Shown here: one piece after another, positions 55,013-64,000 of the stretch | Layout of the letters: each line of letters opens with the position of its first letter | Numbering within the stretch: the first letter of the stretch is position 1 | Origin: Symsagittifera roscoffensis | Taxonomy: Eukaryota > Xenacoelomorpha > Acoela > Convolutidae | Length of the DNA: 64,000 bases | NCBI RefSeq assembly: GCF_963678635.1 | Contig: NC_087070.1 | Coordinates: forward strand, 1,914,512 to 1,978,511 | Direction of reading: 5' to 3' | The notes under the pieces: model-generated | Databases searched by the model: none | The model's input: the letters and a program-made list of their open reading frames with translations, nothing else | Told to the model about the DNA's origin: nothing | Position numbers and translations under genes: made by a program

Positions 55013-55974
55013 TTTAACGTGGTTCACAAGGATCTAGCTGAACCGCTAGGAGACTTGACTGGAAGAGGTGACAGCTAAGTGGGAAGGTGGTGCTGGTGTC
55101 AAGTGCAGTGCACGTCAAGGGGAAAACCAGCACGGGACCGGTACAACAAGAAGAAGACGCGCAGGGGTGTTCTCAAGTTGGACAAAAGGGTAACGTTAAA
55201 ATCCACATTACATTATAGGAAATGAGTGTAAAATTGGATAAGCGGAAACCCCATTGTTTTGAGGAAGTTTTTACTCAAGCAGGCCTGGAAACAGGTCTAC
55301 GGTTTTCACTCGAGAGGTTTAGCACCCGGCGCTTAAGGGAATTTTCGGCTTAAGAGGGGGGCTAAAGGGGGGGATGTTAGAGGGGGGGCTGGTTAAGTTA
55401 AAGGTTGGTGGTTGTAAAGTGTAAAAAGGGGGGACACATTAGAGTAACTAATTGCTCGGCATCGTCGATTTAGTTACATTAGATTCTTACACGCGTCGGT
55501 TATAAGAAGCGGATATCCAAATTTAACATCGAAATAAGGTAGGTACCCTGGTCGGATTAGTAGGGGGGAACGGACATAGACAGTTTTTGTGATACCCCAT
55601 AACATCGCTAGCAGGGGGGAGGAAAACGCGTGGCAATCGGGTACCAGACGTTTTTTTTCGGACAAAGGTTGACATCTGTCAGTTTTGAATTTTAGGTGGC
55701 CTCATCTCTCTGTTTTTAAACTGTTTCCTGTTTAAGTTTTTACGTTTTGGTGAGATTTTGTTATTGGTATTTGAACGAACAGGTGATCACAAAATACCTG
55801 CGAAGAAGTTGGGTTTCGAATTGCCTGAGACAACGAAAGGGAGATAAATACAGGGGGGTCAGTATTTGAAGCTTTTGTCCATTAAGATAGGGTTTTTGGG
55901 AATTTTTTTTACTAGAGCTGAAGTGGTGGTACACGGTACAGTGGTTCAAGAGTCCCGACAACGAAGAGGAAGAA
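55013..55974 (+). other. untranslated leader of the Ty3/gypsy-type element
   Basis: G-rich compared with the rest of the window, with no long frame on the plus strand. Lies between the primer-binding site and the minisatellite. Confidence 0.5.
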
Positions 55975-57131
55975 ATCCTACTGTCCAGACACTTGGTGAC
56001 AAGTCTTGGGACAGTACCGAAGAAATCTTGGGACAGTGCAGTCTGGGAACGGTCTTGGAGCAGTGCAGTCTTGGGACAGTCTTGGGAGAGTGTAGTCTTG
56101 GGACAGTCTTGGGACAGTGCAGTCTCAGGACAGTCTTGGGCCAGAGCAGTCTTGGTACGGTCTTGGGAAGTACAGTCTTAGGACGGTACGGTCTTGGGAC
56201 AGTGTAGTGTTGAGACGGTGCAGTCTTGGGACGGTGCGGTCTTGGGACACTGGTCTTGGGACAGTAGTCTTGGGACAGTAGTCTTGGGACAGTAGTCTTG
56301 GGACACTAGTCTTGGGACAGTAGTCTTGGGACATCAGTCTTGGGACAGTAGTCTTGGGACGGTGCAGTCTTGGGACGGTGCGGTCTTGGGACACTGGTCT
56401 TGGGACAGTGGTCTTGGGACAGTAGTCTTGGAACGGTAGTCTTGGGACAGTAGTCTTGGGACACTAGTCTTGGGACAGGAGTCTTGGGACATCAGTCTTG
56501 GGACAGTAGTCTTGGGACAGTAGTCTTGGGACAGTACTCTTGGGACACTAGTCTTGGGACAGTAGTCTTGGGACAGTAGTTTTGGGACAGTACTCTTGGG
56601 ACACTAGTCTTGGGACAGTAGTCTTGGGACAGTAGTAGTGGGACACTAGTCTTGGGACAGGAGTCTTGGGACAGTAGTCTTGGGACAGTAGTCTTGGGAC
56701 ACTAGTCTTGGGACAGTAGTCTTGGGACAGTAGTATTGGGACACTATTCTTGGGACAGTAGTCTTGGGACAGTAGTCTTGGGATACTAGTCTTGGGACAT
56801 CAGTCTTGGGACAGTAGTCTTGGGACAGTAGTCTTGGGACAGTACTCTTGGGACCCTAGTCATGGGACAGTAGTCTTGGGACAGTAGTCTTGGGACATCA
56901 GTCTTGGGACAGTAGTCTTGGGTCAGTAGTCTTGGGACAGAACTCTTGGGACACTAGTCTTGGGACAAAAGTCTTGGGACAGTAGTATTGGGACACTAGT
57001 CTTGGGACAGTAGTCTTGGGACAGTAGTCTTGGGACGGTAGTCTTGGGACACTAGTCTTGGGACAGTAGTCTTCGGACACTAACAATAAGTACTGGGACA
57101 GCACCGAATAGTCTTGGGACAGTAGAGAGAA
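55975..57131. repeat. 14-bp minisatellite, ~1.1 kb
   Basis: About 75-80 units of CTTGGGACAGTAGT with common variants CTTGGGACACTAGT, CTTGGGACATCAGT and CTTGGGACGGTGCAGT. Unit length is fixed in the core and looser at the left edge, where GTCTTGGGACAGT alternates with longer units. Frames on both strands are by-products. Confidence 0.95.
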
Positions 57132-57400
57132 AGCTTGGGACAGCACGAAGAAGTGGTGTGACGGTACTAAAGGATCTTAAGACAGGTCAAATTAACTGAA
57201 TCAAAAGCAATAGGACTAGTCGAAACGTTAAATCGCGATAGATCGGATGCTGTTGGGATCACGAATTAGTAAAATTTCAATAAATCTTATAAGTAATAGG
57301 AAAGTAGTTTTTCTTTTTATTATCAAAAAAAAAATTTATTCTTAGAATAGGATTTTGTGAATAGCGTTATTGTAAATAGAATTAATTGTAAATAAAAATC

Positions 57401-58147
57401 ATGAGACGGAGCAGGATACCGGTAGCTGAAAAAAGAGCTACAGAATCAAAGACAAAATATAACTCGTCGCTACGTAAAATGACATCGGTTGGCCCAAGAA
57501 TAACAAAGAAGAACTTTTCAGTTAGCATGGTCAACACAAGGAGTAATACAGAGAACAAGACAAAAGAGGGCGCGGAAGGGAAACACGCGGAACCCGCCAA
57601 CGAGATTGACCTAGAAACACCAGACCAGAGTGTGGACGAGGTGGAGAAGAAGACGACGGAGTCGACACCGATGCTGAATGCAGAGGAACCAAATCAAAAG
57701 TGGATGGAGTTCTCGCCGATAGACACTGTGGAGGACACAACAGGCAACACGCCAGAAACAGTAAAGGACGAGTCTCGAGTAAAAACGTCATTTACTGAAA
57801 GGTTGGCAATGATGGTCGGGATGAAATCAAGAGACATAGTGACGGAGGAACCGAAAACCGAGAAAGGTAAAACATTTGGAACAGTTTCCACGAAAACGAC
57901 AGAGACCAACAAGGACGAAGAACAAGTTAAACAGGGAGCAGCAGCCAACAGCAGGGCAACAGCTGACCATGAAACAACAACTTCTCTTGAGCTGAGCGAT
58001 CTGATGGCGAAGCTAGATCAGATCGACAAGAGACTAAAGCACAGCGAGGAGGATAGAGAGGTGATAAAGAAAGAATTAGGATACAACAAACACGAGTACC
58101 TGGACGACTATTTCAATCTGGCAAAAGCGCGACAGAAGTGCCACTGA
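57401..58147 (+). CDS. gag N-terminal region of the Ty3/gypsy-type element
   Basis: 248 codons. The likely start is the internal ATG at 57530 (MVNTRSNTENKTK), a common gag beginning. Lys/Glu/Thr-rich and hydrophilic, with a probable coiled-coil near SDLMAKLDQIDKRLKHSEED. The frame is lost after 58147; related sequence continues in another frame (58150-58340). No Cys or catalytic motif here. Confidence 0.65.
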   Translation: MRRSRIPVAEKRATESKTKYNSSLRKMTSVGPRITKKNFSVSMVNTRSNTENKTKEGAEGKHAEPANEIDLETPDQSVDEVEKKTTESTPMLNAEEPNQKWMEFSPIDTVEDTTGNTPETVKDESRVKTSFTERLAMMVGMKSRDIVTEEPKTEKGKTFGTVSTKTTETNKDEEQVKQGAAANSRATADHETTTSLELSDLMAKLDQIDKRLKHSEEDREVIKKELGYNKHEYLDDYFNLAKARQKCH

Positions 58148-59900
58148 TGGAGCGCGAGGCAAGAACATCAAAAAAGTCATGCAAGAGATGAAGCAACGGT
58201 ATGACGCAATGAACAGCCAGTTGGGGAGTCCGGAAACGAGAATGGACACAATGAGTAGGGACCAGGCTGAGAGTTCATGTGCAATACAGGCAAAACTAGA
58301 CGCCATCTTGAGAAACTCTACGTCACAGGACAGGCCGGCAGCGGATTAAACGCAAGGCCAGATAGTTGACTTCGTGGAACCACAACGGAACAAACGGCAA
58401 TCAAGACCGTTACCATTACCCCGGGATGCGGCGAGCACAGCACCGGGGGGGGGGCAAAGCAATTATGAAAAGTGGAACAGCAAATACGACGAGTGGTCCA
58501 GGGGATTCCACGACTCACAATAACGTGGGACCGGATGCTATGACGTGGGCAAGCACCTGGGAGATGATGAACAGGACACTAGAAGCCTTCGCCACGAGGA
58601 ACACCGACTCGAGTGACAGAGGAGGTAGCAAATCCAGGAAAACTTTCAAAAAACCGAAAGAATTCAAGGATGATTCAGACGGATGCATTGATACTTGGGT
58701 AGAAGTCATGAGATTATACTTCGAACAAGACAACGAGACAAGCATGCACAGCGATACTCAGCAACTTAGAAGGCACGGCGTTGAAATGCGTGGTTGCGAA
58801 GAAGGAAGAGGAACGCAACACTGCGGATAAACTCTTCGAGATATTGTTGAATCGATTCGGGTCAGGCATGAAGGGTCATCAAGCGATGATGCGATTTGAA
58901 AAGAGAAGGCAAAGGGACGATGAATCGATTGATCGGTTCCTAGATGATCTCGAGAGCTTGAGACGAAGAAGTGATCCGGAAGAGTCAACGAACAGAAGAA
59001 ACTTTAGCATCGCCTCAAAGTTCATTGATGGGGTAAAAAGTGATGACTTGAGAACAATGTTAGCAACGTACTACACATTGTCGAAAGACAATGCACCGAC
59101 TTCAGATGAGACAGAAGTCAAGAGAGTACATGTTAATGAAGCCCAAGAAATACACATATTCGGATAACAGGAACATGCAAAGGGGAGCCAACCACAAAGG
59201 TCGTCATGGTACAAGCCTAGAGATGACATGGACAAACGTAGATCATGCGCGAGCTGCGGGTCAGCTGATCATGACGTGGCGGATTGCACAACATACAAGC
59301 AGGGCATCAAGAGTCTGAGATATGCACCAGATGAGGAATATATGAGTCAGATGGAGGAACACGAGTACTATAGTGGCTTAATCATCAAGATAGGTGCAAG
59401 ATGCTTCTTCTGCAATCAGTAGGGGCACTTCAGGATGGACTGTCCTTTGTTTTGGGAGGCAGTCAAGAACCAAAGTCACCCCAAGCATAAATTGGCATTA
59501 GCGGCGGTGCAGAATCAGAGAAATAGACAAACTGAGTTTGAGACAAAAAACTTGGAAGCACCGAATACGGAACTGCCAACGAAGACAGTGAAGGCTATAA
59601 CGCAAGTTAATAGTGCGATAGAGGCCACGGCCAGGAGTGCCCTAGAGATAAATTATGAGAAAGTGGCGTCAGGGGCGATCAACAAGGTGAAACAGGACCT
59701 AGCGACGAAGGAAATAGAGCAACGGTTGAAGCAAGAGATCGACAGAAGATCTAGTGGGGCAGGTCTATGTGGGCAAAGAAGAATTAAAGGTGAGATCGAT
59801 TGGACACTGTGCCATGCTGGAGGAAGATGCAATGCACATCGGGACAGAGGCAGACGTATCAGCACATGTGCTTGACATAAGTGGCAAGGAGACTCAGTTG
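58147..59900 (+). pseudogene. gag capsid and nucleocapsid region, broken
   Basis: Capsid-like segments occur in successive frames: KKPKEFKDDSDGCIDTWVEV (58640 area), then after a frameshift LLNRFGSGMKGHQAMMRFEK and SKFIDGVKSDDLRTMLATYY. Two zinc knuckles follow: CASCGSADHDVADC (CX2CX4HX4C, 59250 area), and CFFCNQ-stop-GHFRMDC, where TAG at 59420-59422 sits inside the second knuckle. A poly-G run at 58446-58455 is one probable frameshift site. Not functional. Confidence 0.75.
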
Positions 59901-61602
59901 CGTGGGTTACTCGATACTGGAGCGGTCTTGAGTGTAATACCAATCGAAACTTGGGAACGAATGGGCTTCAACAAAGATGACTTGATAGACTCGAGAATAC
60001 GGTTGTCAGCTGCTAACAAAGGGGCGCTGCTGGTGCTAGGCAGAACACCAATAATAGCCCTAAATCTGGGGGAACGCAATCTGTGGATGAGCTTTCTTGT
60101 CGTAGAAAACCTAGATGAGTCTGACCAGTTCATTTTAGTCAGAGACTTCATCAGGACTTCGACGTAACAATTGATTTAAACAATGCAATGTTCAGGATAC
60201 GGAACCCGGATAGGAGGTACGCAATTAAACCGGTAAATTTAATAATAGCGAATGAAAATAAAGCACCGGTATTCTTGAGTAGGACGGTGAGGCTGAAGGC
60301 GAACGAAGCGGCAATCTTAAGCTTGCGAATGAAAAATTACAATGAACTAAGTGACAACAAGCAAGTATGCTTAGTCCCGAATCCTAATAGTCAAAGTGCT
60401 GCTGTTTTAGGAAGATCCTTCTCGATAACCAAGAGCGGTCTCTGCGTCAGTGTCTTGTTGAATACTCTTGATATACCCATCACGATACAGAGGGGGAGGA
60501 AGCTGGGATATGCTTTACCCGTTAAAACTCGATATGAAATGACTGAAAATTCAAAACAAAATGAATTTTCCGGAACGGCCCACACTAGATGAAATGCAGA
60601 GTGATAAACAGGTCCTACCGGAGATCGAACATTTAAGGGGCAAGATGACAGACGAACAGCTCGAAGCCATCAAGGACGTACTAGAGCGGAACGAGGAAGT
60701 TTTTTCGAGACATAAGGCAGACATCGGGTGTTGTAATTTTGTTGAGCTTGAAATAGAACTTGAGGAGAATGCGGTACCACACAGGGAGGGGGCGAGGCGC
60801 ACGACCCCACACAAATCAGAGGCATGTAGGAAACAAATAGAGACATTACTAGAGTATGACATGATAGAACCATCCAAGTCACCGTGGGCGTGTGGAGTAG
60901 TGATGACCAAACAGAAAGGCGACCAATTGAGGTTTTGCTGTGACTTTCGGTATCTGAACTCCGTGACGGTGAAGAATGCCCTATCCCATACCTAGGATTG
61001 ACGAGAGCCTCTCGAAGTTAGGTGACGCAAAATTTTTTACGACTCTTGATTTAGGTTCGGCCTTCTGGCAGGTCCCGCTGAGGAAGCAAGACAGGGACAA
61101 AACAGGGTTCGCTTGCGAGTTGGGGCTGTTTCAATGGAAACGGATGCCGTTTGGTCTTTGCAATGCCACAGCTACATTTCAACGGTTGATGGCACATGCG
61201 CTGATAGGTGTGACAACGAAGTACGGCAATCTGGTAATGTGCTATGTGGATGACGTGGTAATAGCGACGCCCACACTAGAAGACCACATCGAGCGACTGG
61301 ACGAGGTGTTTGCATGTATGAAGAGGTCGCGGCTAAAGTGTAAGCCATCAAAGTGCGAGATACTCAAGGATTCGATAAAATACTTGGGCAGGATGGTGGA
61401 CAGGCACGGCATCAGACCGGATGCAGTAGAAGCAGTTCTAACTTGGAAATCGCCAAAAACGGAACACCAGTTGATGAGCTTCCTGTGTTTTGCGAACTAC
61501 TACAGGGAATTCATTAAGGGCTATGCGGACAAGGTATACCCGATGCAACAATTAATGAGACACAAAGGCAAAGAGTTCACATGGAACAACGCAGCAGAAT
61601 AA
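59754..61602 (+). pseudogene. protease-RT region, tandem copy 1
   Basis: Retropepsin core RGLLDTGAVLSVIPIETW at ~59905; RT with DFRYLNSV, a frameshift at GCCCTATCCC (60978 area), then KFFTTLDLGSAFWQVPLRKQ, KRMPFGLCNATATFQRLMAH and CYVDDVVIATPTLEDH (YVDD catalytic box). It lacks the ~415 bp found just upstream of protease in copy 2 and has further frameshifts (for example at 60158). RNase H begins just past the end (VLDTDASV near 61675), then the sequence jumps to copy 2. Confidence 0.85.
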
Positions 61603-62185
61603 TCATTCCAAAGAATGAAGAAAGAGTTGTGCGAGGCACCGGTGTTAGGGATGCCAACGGAAAAAGGGATGTCCGTGTTGGATACGGATGCGTCGGTAGT
61701 AGAGCAACGGTTTCCTAGCGACGAAGGAAATAGAGCAACGGTTGAAGCAAGAGATCGACAGACAGAGATTGAATGAGACGTTAAGTTGCTCGGTGCCAGT
61801 GACAGAAGCTGTGGCAGGGTCAACAAAGAGTGGAAATTGCAAGACTCTGAAAATGGTGACGGGAAAGCCATTCGCTATAACGAAAATCGGAGCCAGGATA
61901 ATGTCAATAATCACTGTAGGTGGCCATGAGGTGACAAGGAAAGGAACTTAAGCAAACCCAGCGACCAGACAATAATGCACATCGACGTATAAGCAGATTA
62001 CTTGAGTGCGATAAACCCACAGACGACTTCTAGAGCCTTGAGGGCGCTACTCACGAGAGGTGGCAGCAAGTCGGTCCGTGTGGACAACAGATATACAGAA
62101 GTTTATGGTCCGCATGAGGTGATGTTGAATATAGATGGGATAAACATCTACACGAAAACAATGATAACGATGTGATGAAGATCTA
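61603..62185 (+). pseudogene. duplication junction: RNase H start joined to pre-protease segment
   Basis: The RNase H start (GMPTEKGMSVLDTDASV) breaks off at about 61710 and continues with CTAGCGACGAAGGAAATAGA, a repeat of 59700-59745. The following ~415 bp (to 62176; LLTRGGSKSVRVDNRYTEVY and NIDGINIYTKTM) are pre-protease sequence missing from copy 1. Several stops are present. Confidence 0.8.
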
Positions 62186-64000
62186 GTGGGGCAGGCCTAT
62201 GTGGGCAAAGAAGAATTAAAGGTGAGATCGATTGGACACTGTGCCATGCTGGAGGAAGATGCAATGCACATCGGGACAGAGGCAGACGTATCAGCACATG
62301 TGCTTGACATAAGTGGCAAGGAGACTCAGTTGCGTGGGTTACTCGATACTGGAGCGGTCTTGAGTGTAATACCAATCGAAACTTGGGAACGAATGGGCTT
62401 CAACAAAGATGACTTGATAGACTCGAGAATACGGTTGTCAGCTGCTAACAAAGGGGCGCTGCTGGTGCTAGGCAGAACACCAATAATAGCCCTAAATCTG
62501 GGGGAACGCAATCTGTGGATGAGCTTTCTTGTCGTAGAAAACCTAGATGAGTCTGACCAGTTCATTTTAGTCAGAGACTTCATCAGGACTTCGACGTAAC
62601 AATTGATTTAAACAATGCAATGTTCAGGATACGGAACCCGGATAGGAGGTACGCAATTAAACCGGTAAATTTAATAATAGCGAATGAAAATAAAGCACCG
62701 GTATTCTTGAGTAGGACGGTGAGGCTGAAGGCGAACGAAGCGGCAATCTTAAGCTTGCGAATGAAAAATTACAATGAACTAAGTGACAACAAGCAAGTAT
62801 GCTTAGTCCCGAATCCTAATAGTCAAAGTGCTGCTGTTTTAGGAAGATCCTTCTCGATAACCAAGAGCGGTCTCTGCGTCAGTGTCTTGTTGAATACTCT
62901 TGATATACCCATCACGATACAGAGGGGGAGGAAGCTGGGATATGCTTTACCCGTTAAAACTCGATATGAAATGACTGAAAATTCAAAACAAAATGAATTT
63001 TCCGGAACGGCCCACACTAGATGAAATGCAGAGTGATAAACAGGTCCTACCGGAGATCGAACATTTAAGGGGCAAGATGACAGACGAACAGCTCGAAGCC
63101 ATCAAGGACGTACTAGAGCGGAACGAGGAAGTTTTTTCGAGACATAAGGCAGACATCGGGTGTTGTAATTTTGTTGAGCTTGAAATAGAACTTGAGGAGA
63201 ATGCGGTACCACACAGGGAGGGGGCGAGGCGCACGACCCCACACAAATCAGAGGCATGTAGGAAACAAATAGAGACATTACTAGAGTATGACATGATAGA
63301 ACCATCCAAGTCACCGTGGGCGTGTGGAGTAGTGATGACCAAAAAGAAAGGCGACCAAATTGAGGTTTTGCTGTGACTTTCGGTATCTGAACTCCGTCAC
63401 GGTGAAGGATGCCCTATCCCATACCTAGGATTGACGAGAGCCTCTCGAAGTTAGGTGACGCAAAATTTTTTTACGACTCTTGATTTAGGTTCGGCCTTCT
63501 GGCAGGTCCCGCTGAGGAAGCAAGACAGGGACAAAACAGGGTTCGCTTGCGAGTTGGGGCTGTTTCAATGGAAACGGAAGCCGTTTGGTCTTTGCAATGC
63601 CACAGCTACATTCCAACGGTTGATGGCACATGCGCTGATAGGTGTGACAAAGAAGTACGGCAATCTGGTAATGTGCTATGTGGATGACGTGGTAATAGCG
63701 ACGCCCACACTAGAAGACCACATCGAGCGACTGTACGAGGTGTTTGCATGTATGAAGAGGTCGCGGCTAAAGTGTAAGCCATCAAAGTGCGAGATACTCA
63801 AGGATTCGATAAAATACTTGGGCAGGATGGTGGACAGGCACGGCATCAGACCGGATGCAGTAGAAGCAGTTCTAACTTGGAATTCGCCAAAAACGGAACA
63901 CCAGTTGATGAGCTTCCTGCATTTTGCGAACTACTACAGGGAATTCATTAAGGGCTATGCGGACAAGGTATACCCGATGCAACAATTAATGAGACACAAA
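62186..64000 (+). pseudogene. protease-RT region, tandem copy 2, cut by the window end
   Basis: Offset 2432 bp from copy 1 and almost identical, including the same frameshifts at 62590 and at GCCCTATCCC. It has extra lesions (an added A at ~63358, a longer T run at ~63467) and substitutions such as MPFG to KPFG. It continues past the window. Confidence 0.88.

Noticed and set aside
55975-57131. CRISPR-like array
   Set aside because: Continuous 14-bp units without unique spacers, in animal DNA with introns.
56125-57146. Minus-strand frames rich in SQD-x-CPKT repeats
   Set aside because: Pure translation of the 14-bp minisatellite; 14 is not a multiple of 3, so the frame shifts with each unit.
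60391-63342. Minus-strand frames across the gypsy protease-RT region
   Set aside because: Mirror shadows, repeated identically in both tandem copies.

Overview
The window is AT-rich eukaryotic DNA from an animal, most likely an invertebrate. Genes are split by GT-AG introns, two conserved animal solute-carrier genes can be read exon by exon on the minus strand, and most of the remaining sequence is transposon-derived. I cannot name the species. The large PHD-RT and Ty3/gypsy-type elements suggest an aquatic invertebrate, but that is only an impression.

Layout. 0-1.2 kb: a small hAT-like MITE and AT-rich spacer. 1.2-1.6 kb: an acidic minus-strand exon carrying four SUMO-interaction-like motifs. 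2.4-5.4 kb: dispersed repeats and a perfect 36-bp palindrome. 5.86-18.79 kb: an SLC41/MgtE-family magnesium transporter gene, minus strand, seven exons recovered and the first exon(s) not found. Its introns hold SINE-like repeats with tRNA-type A and B boxes, a 1.03-kb tandem duplication, a pair of inverted repeats flanking one exon, and a dead LINE fragment. 18.8-29.3 kb: no recognised gene; MITEs, inverted repeats, a ~170-bp divergent tandem repeat and a SINE. 29.37-34.83 kb: an SLC49A3 (MFSD7)-like major-facilitator gene, minus strand, nine exons recovered with one short exon and the first exon missing, plus a possible plus-strand exon inside one intron. 35.1-35.8 kb: a palindromic Tc1/mariner-like MITE. 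35.77-42.25 kb: four head-to-tail copies of a 1.62-kb unit that begins inside that MITE and carries a tRNA-like promoter. 43.4-45.6 kb: an 841-bp tandem duplication of a MITE-containing unit. 47.8 kb: a first-exon candidate with a consensus splice donor.

48.8-64 kb is a nested retrotransposon complex. Two abutting LTRs on the minus strand (48.8-53.76 kb) are split by a non-LTR retrotransposon with PHD, RT and nuclease-like segments, flanked by a 9-bp target duplication. Next to them a 5'-truncated LTR on the plus strand (54.08-54.98 kb) leads into a Ty3/gypsy-type element: primer-binding-site candidate, 2.4-kb leader filled with a 14-bp minisatellite, broken gag, protease and RT. The protease-RT part is then repeated in tandem up to the window end. 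All retroelement reading frames are broken, so this is a graveyard of fairly young copies.

The two transporter genes and the two small exons are unrelated in function as far as I can see. The most notable signals are architectural: inverted repeats around an SLC41 exon, a MITE end amplified as part of a tandem array, abutting LTRs, and a tandem retroelement duplication whose differences cluster at one end.
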